Assembly: GCA_018402545.1 (NCBI GenBank)
Contig: JAGYIL010000001.1
Coordinates: forward strand, 1,674,001-1,738,000
Reading direction: 5' to 3'
Length of the DNA: 64,000 bases
Origin: Saccharospirillum sp.
GTDB taxonomy: Bacteria > Pseudomonadota > Gammaproteobacteria > Pseudomonadales > Natronospirillaceae
This document shows positions 33,313-41,241 of the stretch, piece by piece (positions within the stretch are counted from its first letter, which is position 1; the number at the start of each line of letters is the position of its first letter). Both the position numbers and the translations under genes were made by a program. A model generated the notes under the pieces. That model ran no database searches, was not told the DNA's origin, and worked only from the letters and a program-made list of their open reading frames with translations.

Positions 33313-35970
33313 TCAGGCGGTTTCGACGTTCACTGGCGTTATTTTGCACGCCTGAACCAGGCCACTGACTTCCTCAAGACAACTGCCGCACTGTGTGCTG
33401 CACTTCAGTGCGCGTTGAACCTCGGCCAGCCCGGCTCCCGAATTACAAGCCAGGTAACTTTCTATGTCCCGGTCGTACACGGAATAGCAGGTGCAGATCA
33501 GATCACCACGCGGGTCGGCTTCGCCCGGTTTGCCCGCCAGCCAGTCTTCCAGTGATACCTCATCATTTTGCCAGTGTTGCTGTAGCCAGGCGGTATCCGG
33601 CACAGGTCGTTGCCGGTCACTCAGGCCCAGCCAGTAAGCCGGTGACTGGCCGGGGAGGCTGGCCTGCTGAAACCAGTGCTGGTCTGAATCCGTCAGGGTA
33701 ATGCCGGCATCAGGCGCAGAGGATTGCCAGCCTTCAGACAGGTCACTCAGGGTTCGATCGGTATAAAACAAGGTCCATAGCCATTGTTCGCCCAGTGAAC
33801 GTTTAAACCAGACTGCCCCGCGAGCGAGCAAGTCGGGCAGGTGCTCGCCAATGTAGGCGCCCGAACAACTGAGCGACATCGGCTCTACCGCCACCAGGGC
33901 ATGTTTGCTTTCCGGCTGACCCGATTGCGGATCGACAACACCGGGAATCACCCGGGCGACCCCGCCTGCGGCGGCAAAGGTTTCGTTCCAGTGCATGGGT
34001 GCAAAGGCATCACCGGGTCGCTGGGCACTGTCCAGAGCCAGCACCGCCGCAAAATGCCCCAGTGCATTGGTGACATTAACCGGCTGGCCCTCGGTCAAAC
34101 CACGCTCGGCGGCATCGGAAGGGTGCAGGGTGATGCAAAAGTCGGGTCGGTGCTGGCCAAGTCGGCTGACCAGACCCGTACGGGTCATGGTGTGCCACTG
34201 ATCGCGCAGCCTACCGGTATTCAGTCGCAACTGCCCAACTGCCGCGTCGGGCTCGGCGGGTGCGACGGGTATAAACTGCGCACGGCCACTCGGTGTCGCA
34301 AAGCGGCCATCACCAAACAGGCGGGCACGGGAGCGGCCATTGGCGTCATAAGGCCATTGGCTGGGTGCCAGATTGTCGTACTCACTCGGCGAAAGGTCCG
34401 TGAGCGGTTGCAGTGTAAATTGCCGGTTGGGTGCCGGTTCAAAGACGCTCAGAGCAGCATGTTCTGCAAAGATGGCGGCCGGGCCGCTGAAGTTGAAGGC
34501 AGCCTCATAACCAAGCCGTTTGCCGACCTCAGCCAGGGCCCACCAGTCGGGTTTTGCTTCACCCGGTGGTAACAGAAAGCCACGCTGTCTCGACAGGCAG
34601 CGTTCGGAGTTGGTAACGGTGCCATCCTTTTCGCCCCAGGCGAGTGCCGGCAAGATTACATCGGCGTAGGCCAGGGTGTCGTTGTCAGTGACCACATCCG
34701 AGACAATCACGGTCTCGACCCGGGCCAGGGCTTCGCGCACCCGGTTGGCGTCGGGCAGGCTGGCCAGCGGATTTGTGGCCATGATCCACAGAACCTTTAT
34801 GTCGCCTCTGGCCGCTGCTTCGAATAAATCAACCGCTTTCAAACCGGGTTTACGGGCGATGTCGGGTGCCTTCCAGAATCGGGCTACAGCATCGCAATCC
34901 TTATCGGTAAAACCACGGTGGCTGGCCAGTTGATTGGCCAGGCCACCGACTTCGCGGCCACCCATGGCGTTGGGCTGGCCGGTGATGGAAAAGGGCGTTG
35001 CGCCGACCTTGCCAATGCGCCCGGTGGCCAGGTGCAGATTGATGATCGCCTGGCTTTTGGCCACACCGGAACGGCTCTGGTTAATGCCCATCGACCAGGC
35101 GGTGACGGTTTTTGGTGTAGTGGTTAACCAGTCAAAGAATTGCAGCAGGTCAACCAGTGCCAGACCGCAATCGTCAGCCAGGGCCGCCCAATTCGCGCCG
35201 GCATGACGACGGGCCGCGGCCAGGGTGTCGTCAAATTGCTCGGTATGCTGGTCAATGAAGTCGGCGTCCAGGGCGTTGTGTTCGGCCAGCCAGGCCAGGG
35301 CGCCGTTGAACAGCCGGCCATCGGTGCCGGGTTTGAGTGGCAGGTGCAAGTCGGCCGCCCGGCTGGTATCGGTAGCGCGCGGGTCAATAACCACAAGCCG
35401 CATGTGTGGCCGTGCTTTACGTGCCGTCTGCAGTCGCTGAAACAACACCGGGTGTGCCCAGGCCAGGTTGGAGCCTACCAGTATCACCAGATCGGCCTGT
35501 TCCAGGTCGTCATAACAACCGGGTACGGCATCTTCCCCCAGCGATTGCTGATAGGCGGCTACAGCCGATGACATGCACAGCCTTGAATTGGTATCCAGGT
35601 TCGCGGTGCCGAGAAAGCCTTTGGCGAGTTTGTTGGCGATGTAATAGTCTTCGGTCAGAAGTTGGCCGGATAGATAAAGACCAAGGCTGTCGGGCCCCGT
35701 TTCAGTGCGGGCTCCGTCGATTTTCTGGCTGATAAAGTCGAGTGCGGTGTCCCAGCTGACGGTTTCCCCCGCCAGCCTGGGTCGCAACAGGCGTTGTTGC
35801 AGCGGCAGTACCTCACCCAAATGCGTACCCTTCACACAGAGTCGCCCCTGGTTGGCCGGGTGATCGGCCAGGCCTCGTACCTGAATATCACGGTCGCCGC
35901 TGCGCGGAATTTCCACGCCGCAGCCAACGCCGCAATAGGCGCAGGTGGTGTGTAAACGGCGATCGGTCAT
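33313..35970 (-). CDS. nasA: Assimilatory nitrate reductase catalytic subunit
   Basis: An 885-residue cytoplasmic molybdoenzyme reducing nitrate to nitrite. The N-terminal [4Fe-4S] ligands are CAYCGVGCGV with a further Cys in GRLCVKGTHLGE; molybdopterin-binding segments include NSRLCMSSAVAAYQQSLGED and SMGINQSRSGVAKSQ. The C-terminus carries a BFD-like [2Fe-2S] domain (CTCYSV...KCSTQCGSC), typical of Klebsiella-type NasA. ATG 35970 overlaps the nirD stop by 4 bp; a longer upstream reading would overlap nirD deeply. Last gene of the nirBD-nasA operon, and it ends 2 bp from the convergent sensor gene. Confidence 0.95.
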   Translation of the reverse strand: MTDRRLHTTCAYCGVGCGVEIPRSGDRDIQVRGLADHPANQGRLCVKGTHLGEVLPLQQRLLRPRLAGETVSWDTALDFISQKIDGARTETGPDSLGLYLSGQLLTEDYYIANKLAKGFLGTANLDTNSRLCMSSAVAAYQQSLGEDAVPGCYDDLEQADLVILVGSNLAWAHPVLFQRLQTARKARPHMRLVVIDPRATDTSRAADLHLPLKPGTDGRLFNGALAWLAEHNALDADFIDQHTEQFDDTLAAARRHAGANWAALADDCGLALVDLLQFFDWLTTTPKTVTAWSMGINQSRSGVAKSQAIINLHLATGRIGKVGATPFSITGQPNAMGGREVGGLANQLASHRGFTDKDCDAVARFWKAPDIARKPGLKAVDLFEAAARGDIKVLWIMATNPLASLPDANRVREALARVETVIVSDVVTDNDTLAYADVILPALAWGEKDGTVTNSERCLSRQRGFLLPPGEAKPDWWALAEVGKRLGYEAAFNFSGPAAIFAEHAALSVFEPAPNRQFTLQPLTDLSPSEYDNLAPSQWPYDANGRSRARLFGDGRFATPSGRAQFIPVAPAEPDAAVGQLRLNTGRLRDQWHTMTRTGLVSRLGQHRPDFCITLHPSDAAERGLTEGQPVNVTNALGHFAAVLALDSAQRPGDAFAPMHWNETFAAAGGVARVIPGVVDPQSGQPESKHALVAVEPMSLSCSGAYIGEHLPDLLARGAVWFKRSLGEQWLWTLFYTDRTLSDLSEGWQSSAPDAGITLTDSDQHWFQQASLPGQSPAYWLGLSDRQRPVPDTAWLQQHWQNDEVSLEDWLAGKPGEADPRGDLICTCYSVYDRDIESYLACNSGAGLAEVQRALKCSTQCGSCLEEVSGLVQACKITPVNVETA

Positions 35971-36359
35971 ACCCACTCGATCTCGACCTGGCCATCGACA
36001 ATACGCGCCGGCCACACCGGTACTTGCCAGGTGTCGTCTTCCAGGCAACGGCCGGTTTCCAGAGAAAAGTGGTGCTTGTACAGTGGAGCCGCGACAACGC
36101 GTTCGCCGTTGATGTCGCCGAGCAGACCACGGGCCATGACGTTGGCGCCGCTGGCGGGATCCTGATTGGCGAGCGCATAGACCCGCTGCAATTGAGTGAG
36201 TTGTCCGTCACCTGGCAGAAAGAAAAGGGCAATCTGCTGACCGAGCACCAGCGCTGCCACGCCGGAGCCGGGTACCAGATCATCGACGGAACAGACCTGA
36301 ACCCAGGGGCTGGTTCCGGACGGGTGTATCTGTGTATGCGATTGAGCATTGGCAGTCAT
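35967..36359 (-). CDS. nirD: NADH-dependent nitrite reductase small subunit
   Basis: A 130-residue Rieske-fold protein lacking the Rieske Cys/His cluster ligands, as in other NirD proteins. Landmarks: WVQVCSVDDLVPGSGVAALV at the N-terminus, ANQDPASGANVMARGLLGD and APLYKHHFSLETGRCLED. It is the accessory subunit of NirB in ammonia-forming nitrite reduction. Coupled by 4-bp overlap to nasA and separated from nirB by 9 bp. Confidence 0.93.
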   Translation of the reverse strand: MTANAQSHTQIHPSGTSPWVQVCSVDDLVPGSGVAALVLGQQIALFFLPGDGQLTQLQRVYALANQDPASGANVMARGLLGDINGERVVAAPLYKHHFSLETGRCLEDDTWQVPVWPARIVDGQVEIEWV

Positions 36360-36368
36360 GTCGGTCTC

Positions 36369-38927
36369 CTAGGCGGTAGCGATCAGTCGGGCTTTTTCTT
36401 CCTCGCGCGCGGGGCGAATCTGCTCGCGCTCTTTAACGAACACCACATTGCTGTCGGCACTGTTGCTGTTGACGAAGGTGCGGAAACGTTTCAGCTTTTC
36501 CGGGTCGTCCAGCACGGCTTTCCATTCACACTGGTAAGAGTCGACGATGCGCGCCATCTGTTGTTCCAGTTCGGCATTCATCTGAAGGGAGTCGTTGAGG
36601 ATGACGTCCTTCAGGTAATCGAGACCGCCTTCCAGATTTTCCATCCAGCGGGCCGTGCGTTGCAGCCGGTCGGCGGTTTTGATGTAGAACATCAGCAGCC
36701 GGTCGATGGTTTTGATTAGGGTGACGTCGTCGAGGTCGGTTGCAAACAAGTCGGCATGGCGTGGTTTCATGCCGCCGTTGCCGCACACATAGAGGTTCCA
36801 GCCGTGCTCGGTGGCGATGACGCCGATGTCCTTGCTCTGCGCTTCAGCGCATTCGCGGGTACAGCCGGAGACGGCGAATTTCAGTTTGTGCGGTGCGCGC
36901 AACCCCTTGTAGCGGTTCTCCAGTAAGATCGCCATGCCAACGCTGTCTTGCTGACCATAGCGGCACCAGGTGCTGCCGACACAGGACTTCACCGTACGCA
37001 CTGATTTGCCATAGGCCTGGCCGGTTTCAAACCCGGCGTCGATTAGCCGTTTCCAGATTTCCGGTAACTGATGCAACTGGGCACCGAACAGGTCGACGCG
37101 CTGGCCGCCGGTAATCTTGGTGTAGAGGTCGTATTCTTTGGCCACTTCGCCAATCACAATCAGTTTGTCGGCCGTAATTTCGCCACCGGCAATGCGCGGC
37201 ACCACAGAATAGGTGCCGTCTTTTTGCATGTTGGCCAGAAAGGTGTCGTTGGTGTCTTGCAGTTTGACGTGCGCCGGTTCCAGTACACCCTCGTTCCAGC
37301 AACTGGCGAGAATGGAGGCGACTGTGGGTTTGCAAATATCGCAGCCGAGGCCTTTGCCATGCTCGCGAATCAGGGCATCGAAGGTTTTGATCTGCCCGAC
37401 CTGCACCAGATGAAACAATTCCTGGCGGGTGTAGCTGAAGTGCTCACACAAGGAGTGGTCAACTTCAACGCCGCGTGCTTCCAGCGTGGCATCGACCACC
37501 TGCTTGAGCATGGCGGCGCACCCGCCGCAGCCGCTGCTGGCCCGGGTTTCGGTTTTAACTTCACCCAGGGAACAACAGCCCGCATCGATCGCGCTGACGA
37601 CATCGCCCTTGGTGACGTTGAGGCAGGAGCACAGCGTGGCAGTGTCGGGCAGTGCGTCGACGCCCAACTGAGGCACGCCCTCGCTGCTCGGCAGGATCAG
37701 GCTGTCCGGTTCTTTGGGCAGGGTAATGTCGTTCAGGTAATACTGCAGCAGGGTGTCGTACAGGCTGTTGTCACCCACCAGAATGGCACCCAGCAGCCGG
37801 CTGCCATCGGCACTGGTCACCAGCTTGCGGTAAACCCCCGAGCGCTCATTGCTGTATCGGTACGTTACCGCACCAGCGCTGCGCGCATGGGCATCGCCAA
37901 TAGCACCCACATCGACACCCAGGAGTTTCAGCTTGGTGCTCATGTCAGCCCCGGTGAAGGCAGCATCGCCCCCGGCAAGGTGCGCTGCGGCGGTTTCAGC
38001 CATGCGGTAACCTGGCGCCACCAGACCAAAAATAGCGTTGTTCCAGAGCGCGACTTCGCCTACCGCGTAGATCGCCGGGTCGGAAGTCTGGCACTGGTTG
38101 TTGATGGCGACACCGCCGCGTTCACCCATTGTCAGTCCGGCATCGCGCGCCAGGGCATCCTGCGGCCGAATACCGGCGGAAAAGACGACGACATCGGTCA
38201 CCAGCGGCTCCCCGTCGGCGAAGGTGAGCACGGTGCGCCCCTGTTCGTCGGTAGTGATCGACTGGGTGGCGGTATTGACATGAACCTGTACGCCGAGCGC
38301 CTGAATTTTATCGCGCAGCAAGGTGCCGGCATCGGCGTCCAGTTGCACCGGCATCAGTTGAGGGGCGAACTCGATGACGTGGGTATCGAGCCCCAGCGAT
38401 TTAAGCGCATTGGCCGCTTCGAGCCCAAGCAAACCGCCGCCGATCACGACGCCTACGCTGCCATCACTGGCTGCATTTCGAATCGCATCGAGATCATCGA
38501 GTGTCCGGTAAACCAGGCAGGAGGGTAAGTCGTGCCCGGGGATCGGCGGTACAAAAGGGTAGGAGCCGGTGGCCAGAATCAAAGCGTCGTAGGGCAGTCT
38601 GGTGTCGTCTGCCAGCACGACGGTTTTGCCGTCGCGATCGATCTGGCGGGCGGCCACGCCGAGGTGGGTGTGGATGCCGAGTTGGTTGTATTGTTCGAGT
38701 GTGCCCAATGCCAGATCAGCGTGCGTTTTGCCCTGGAAGTACTCGGAGAGATGCACCCGGTCGTACGCGCTGTAAGTCTCTTCGCCAATAATATGGATAG
38801 CCCAGCCTGTTGGCTCACCGCAGGCCTCCAGAAAGCTCATGGCAGCATGGTGACCGACCATGCCGTTGCCGATAATGACCAGTTGGCGCTGAGTATGGGT
38901 GTCTGGGTGTGTCGGTTGCGTTGTCAT
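36369..38927 (-). CDS. nirB: NADH-dependent nitrite reductase large subunit
   Basis: An 852-residue cytoplasmic enzyme reducing nitrite to ammonium with NADH. Domain order: FAD/NADH reductase (VIIGNGMVGHHAAMSFLE near residue 15; second Rossmann GVVIGGGLLGLEAANALKSL near 150), BFD-like [2Fe-2S] domain (CSCLNVTKGDVVSAI...SGCGGCAAML), then the siroheme/[4Fe-4S] sulfite/nitrite reductase domains with CVGSTWCRYGQQDSVGMAI and CTRECAEAQSKDIGVIATE supplying cluster Cys residues. Tandem with nirD and nasA. Confidence 0.96.
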   Translation of the reverse strand: MTTQPTHPDTHTQRQLVIIGNGMVGHHAAMSFLEACGEPTGWAIHIIGEETYSAYDRVHLSEYFQGKTHADLALGTLEQYNQLGIHTHLGVAARQIDRDGKTVVLADDTRLPYDALILATGSYPFVPPIPGHDLPSCLVYRTLDDLDAIRNAASDGSVGVVIGGGLLGLEAANALKSLGLDTHVIEFAPQLMPVQLDADAGTLLRDKIQALGVQVHVNTATQSITTDEQGRTVLTFADGEPLVTDVVVFSAGIRPQDALARDAGLTMGERGGVAINNQCQTSDPAIYAVGEVALWNNAIFGLVAPGYRMAETAAAHLAGGDAAFTGADMSTKLKLLGVDVGAIGDAHARSAGAVTYRYSNERSGVYRKLVTSADGSRLLGAILVGDNSLYDTLLQYYLNDITLPKEPDSLILPSSEGVPQLGVDALPDTATLCSCLNVTKGDVVSAIDAGCCSLGEVKTETRASSGCGGCAAMLKQVVDATLEARGVEVDHSLCEHFSYTRQELFHLVQVGQIKTFDALIREHGKGLGCDICKPTVASILASCWNEGVLEPAHVKLQDTNDTFLANMQKDGTYSVVPRIAGGEITADKLIVIGEVAKEYDLYTKITGGQRVDLFGAQLHQLPEIWKRLIDAGFETGQAYGKSVRTVKSCVGSTWCRYGQQDSVGMAILLENRYKGLRAPHKLKFAVSGCTRECAEAQSKDIGVIATEHGWNLYVCGNGGMKPRHADLFATDLDDVTLIKTIDRLLMFYIKTADRLQRTARWMENLEGGLDYLKDVILNDSLQMNAELEQQMARIVDSYQCEWKAVLDDPEKLKRFRTFVNSNSADSNVVFVKEREQIRPAREEEKARLIATA

Positions 38928-38936
38928 GTGCTTCTC

Positions 38937-40127
38937 CTAAGCCGCCTTTACGCTGCCCAGCATGACGGCGCGGGCATCGTTTATGGGGGTCTGTTGTTCA
39001 ATCAGGCGTTGAAAGAGCTCGAGGTGGGTGCGAATGCCGACCATCTCGGCACCGATCAGCCGGTCGTTCATAAAATGCAGTCGTCGGCACTGGTTGAGGC
39101 CGGGGGCGTCCAGAGTCAGGTGCCGGGCATCGGGGTGGTCGATGCAACCATGAGAGACAACATCGAGCCCGGAAATTTTTAATCGGGTGGTACTTTGCTG
39201 GGGTGACCAGTGCGCCGGTTGGGCACAGAGCACCGAGGCCAGTACCTCAGCTTGCTGATATGCCGGTGCGACCAACCCAAAGGTCTGACCATTGAATTCG
39301 GCGCATTCACCCAGCGCAAACAGGCGCGGGTGGCTGGTGCGCATCTGGTCATCAATCAGCACGCCTCGATTGACGCGCAACCCGGCTCGGCGGGCGAGTT
39401 GCTCATTGGGTTGAATGCCTGCTGCGGCGATCAGCACATCGGCGGCCAGGGTGTCGCCGGTGTTTAATTCGACCGAGGTAAGTTCGGGCTCGGCGTGGAT
39501 GTGGCTCAGTTCACAGCCAAGGTGCAAGGCAATGCCTGCCTGAGATGCCGCGCGGGCCAGATACGCCGCCGTCGGTGCCGACAGTTGCCGGTTCATCAGG
39601 TGGGTATTGCGGTGAACCAGGCTGACGCGGTGCCCGCAGGCTCGCAAGCCCCAGGCGGCCTCCAGACCCAGCAGGCCACCGCCGACCACAACGGCCGAAC
39701 GGTTCGCTGGCAATGCTTTTAACCAGCGGCCATCGGCCTTGCTGCGAAAGGCCCGAATCGCAGGCTGCGCCGGAAAGGGCAGGTCGGGAAAGCGGGGCAG
39801 GGCACCGGTTGCCAGCACGGCCTGATCAAACACCAGGGTGCGGCCAGAGTTGAGCTTCACCTGCCCCGCCGGATCCAGAGCGACAACGGCATCGCCGTTT
39901 ACCCGGTAGATTCGGTGCTGGCGATACCAGGCGTCGTCGACCAGATCGAGGCTCGCTTCGCTGACGTCACCGGCAAGCCAGGGCGTCAGCTGAATGCGGT
40001 TATAACCAATACCGCCTTCCTCGCTAACCACGGTGATGGACCCCGGATACCCACGCTCGACCAGCTGTTGCAGCAACCGGGTTGCCGCCATGCCGTGCCC
40101 GATGATCAGTAATCGCTCCCGGTTCAT
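38937..40127 (-). CDS. FAD-dependent NAD(P)H reductase for nitrate reductase (NasB-like)
   Basis: A 396-residue flavoprotein of the rubredoxin/nitrite-reductase FAD subunit type. FAD motif LIIGHGMAATRLLQQL at residue 6, NAD(P) motif SAVVVGGGLLGLEAAWGLRA near residue 143, and the C-terminal FAD contact PRLFALGECAEFNGQTFGL. It resembles the N-terminal half of NirB but stands alone, and probably passes electrons from NAD(P)H to NasA. It is first in the operon, 9 bp ahead of nirB. ATG 40127 has GAGGGG upstream; a longer in-frame start would lie inside the leader terminator. The name nasB is not used because the electron-transfer subunits of different nas systems are not homologous throughout. Confidence 0.82.
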   Translation of the reverse strand: MNRERLLIIGHGMAATRLLQQLVERGYPGSITVVSEEGGIGYNRIQLTPWLAGDVSEASLDLVDDAWYRQHRIYRVNGDAVVALDPAGQVKLNSGRTLVFDQAVLATGALPRFPDLPFPAQPAIRAFRSKADGRWLKALPANRSAVVVGGGLLGLEAAWGLRACGHRVSLVHRNTHLMNRQLSAPTAAYLARAASQAGIALHLGCELSHIHAEPELTSVELNTGDTLAADVLIAAAGIQPNEQLARRAGLRVNRGVLIDDQMRTSHPRLFALGECAEFNGQTFGLVAPAYQQAEVLASVLCAQPAHWSPQQSTTRLKISGLDVVSHGCIDHPDARHLTLDAPGLNQCRRLHFMNDRLIGAEMVGIRTHLELFQRLIEQQTPINDARAVMLGSVKAA

Positions 40128-40163
40128 AAGCCCCTCACCAGCGTCTGACCGTTTCGGCCAGAC

Positions 40164-40206
40164 AAAAAAAAGACGCCCTTGGGTTTCCCCAAGAGCGCCA
40201 ATGCTC
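40164..40206 (-). promoter_or_regulatory. Leader attenuator of the nirBD-nasA operon, candidate NasT target
   Basis: In the leftward transcript, GGCGCTCTTGGG-GAAA-CCCAAGGGCGTC followed by eight U (plus strand 40164-40199) is an intrinsic terminator lying before the first gene. Immediately overlapping its 5' arm is a smaller hairpin GAGC-ATTGGC-GCTC (40193-40206) whose six-base loop has A at position 1 and G at position 4, as described for ANTAR-protein target loops. The two structures exclude each other, so NasT binding could prevent termination. The usual first hexaloop hairpin of such leaders was not confidently found. Confidence 0.65.
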
Positions 40207-40289
40207 GATACGCAAATCACAGTGTAAGGCCATCTCATCTCAGACAACTGGCAAGCCAGACTCTGATTTGTGATGACTGATTTCTATAA

Positions 40290-40305
40290 AGCGAAGGGCG
40301 TGCCA
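40290..40305 (-). promoter_or_regulatory. Sigma-54 promoter of the nirBD-nasA operon
   Basis: Minus strand reads TGGCACG-CCCT-TCGCT: the -24 GG and -12 GC are exactly 10 bp apart and the match to TGGCACG-N4-TTGCW has one mismatch. It lies about 150 nt upstream of the first start codon and upstream of the leader terminator. An NtrC-like half site TGGTGCA (minus strand, 40368-40374) lies about 65 bp further upstream. Confidence 0.75.
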
Positions 40306-40428
40306 ACTTTTAAAACCGCGTAAATTCAGGCGGTTAGCGAGCTCTCGCAGGAGGGAGTGTGATTTTTTGCACCAAGACCGGACAGGGAGGCCGTTGGCGT
40401 GTTCGGTGATGGGGCATCGGAGTGTCTG

Positions 40429-40620
40429 TTATTCGTCTTCCCGCGCCAGGCGCACAATTTGATCACCCTCAGTCACCACGACCATGGGCTGGCAACAGAC
40501 TTCACAGTCTTCCGTATATTCCTGGCTGTCTTCGGTAGGGTCGACAATCAGATGAATACTGGCGTCACAATAGGGGCAACGCAAATCCACCAGTTCAGTG
40601 GACAGATGATCGAGGGACAT
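40429..40620 (-). CDS. CPXCG-motif cysteine-rich protein
   Basis: A 63-residue acidic protein with two Cys pairs, CPYC near residue 15 and CEVCCQPM near residue 39, and a beta-rich pattern (IHLIVDPTED, PMVVVTEGDQIVRL). It matches the small CPXCG-motif zinc-ribbon-like family of gammaproteobacteria, though the first motif reads CPYCD here. Function unknown. ATG 40620 has GGAGG upstream. It is transcribed away from the repeat pair at 40.7-41.2 kb. Confidence 0.82.
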   Translation of the reverse strand: MSLDHLSTELVDLRCPYCDASIHLIVDPTEDSQEYTEDCEVCCQPMVVVTEGDQIVRLAREDE

Positions 40621-40694
40621 AGTGGCCTCCGCGAGCTTGGCATGTCGATACGACAGAAAGTAGTCCATGGGGCTTCTATCTGCACGGCTTAATT

Positions 40695-40822
40695 CGGTGG
40701 CATTGGTCCGCGATGGCCACCGGTGGTGCCTCTGCGGGGTCGGCGTGAATCCATCCATGGAGCCTAGACCGCAGCATCCCTGCTGCGGACTACCCCGAAG
40801 AGGCACCACCGGCAGCCATCGC
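40695..40822. repeat. Dispersed palindromic repeat, copy C
   Basis: Arms CCGGTGGTGCCTCTGCGGGG (40720-40739) and CCCCGAAGAGGCACCACCGG (40793-40812) match at 19 of 20, with a further perfect outer pair GCGATGGC (40710-40717)/GCCATCGC (40815-40822). The central hairpin CCGCAGCATCCCTGCTGCGG is at 40769-40788. The spacer GTCGGCGTGAATCCATCCAT is nearly identical to copies A and B. The left end (GGTGGCATTGGTCCGCGA) recurs in inverted orientation in copy D at 41.18 kb. It starts about 75 bp upstream of the CPXCG gene start and ends 23 bp from the DUF1289 stop. Confidence 0.85.
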
Positions 40823-40844
40823 TTGATATCTGCCAACGCTGTAA

Positions 40845-41123
40845 TCAAGACTTGGAATTACTGCCAACTTCTTCGTCGAGATCAGGAAAGAGCGTGTCCT
40901 GCGGGGGAGAGGGTTCGGATGACTGGCTGACTTGGGCTCGCTCGAAACGGAGTTTACGAATCTGACAAGCACGAATGATAAGGCGCTTGGCTTCATTGTC
41001 GGCCTGAAACCAGTACTGGCGCTCGGTCCGGGAACGAAAACAACCGCGACAGTAACCCCTGGCACCGGATTCACAAACACCGATGCAGGGGCTGGGTATG
41101 TCGAAAAATTCGAGCTGTTTCAT
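40845..41123 (-). CDS. DUF1289 domain-containing protein
   Basis: A 92-residue protein. The DUF1289 signature with four cysteines is clear: PSPCIGVCESGARGYCRGCF near residue 10, followed by the WFQ/E aromatic patch (RQYWFQADNEAKR). A C-terminal charged tail of about 35 residues (SQSSEPSPPQDTLFPDL) is longer than the core domain needs. Probably binds a metal or iron-sulfur cluster; role unknown. It is bracketed by repeat copies C and D in opposite orientation. Confidence 0.85.
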   Translation of the reverse strand: MKQLEFFDIPSPCIGVCESGARGYCRGCFRSRTERQYWFQADNEAKRLIIRACQIRKLRFERAQVSQSSEPSPPQDTLFPDLDEEVGSNSKS

Positions 41124-41153
41124 GGTGCCCCGACTGGTTGTTCGTTTAACTAA

Positions 41154-41235
41154 AGTTTCGGAGTTCGCGAAGGTGACAACCGGTGGCTGTCGCGGACCAA
41201 TGCCACCCAACTGCCCCCGAACTCCGAAACTTGAG
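41154..41235. repeat. Palindromic repeat, internally deleted derivative (copy D)
   Basis: Perfect 14-bp terminal inverted repeat AGTTTCGGAGTTCG (41154-41167)/CGAACTCCGAAACT (41218-41231), followed by TTGAGG, matching the outer arms of copy A. The interior CAACCGGTGGCTGTCGCGGA then CCAATGCCACC is the reverse complement of the left end of copy C. The central GTCGGCGTGAA/CCGCAGCA module is missing. It looks like a short version of the same family. Confidence 0.75.
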
Positions 41236-41241
41236 GCTAAG

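Noticed and set aside
37071-38528. A 485-codon open frame on the plus strand
   Set aside because: It is antisense to nirB, whose motifs are unambiguous. Long antisense frames are expected in GC-rich coding DNA; the translation has no recognisable domain and no ribosome binding site was evident.
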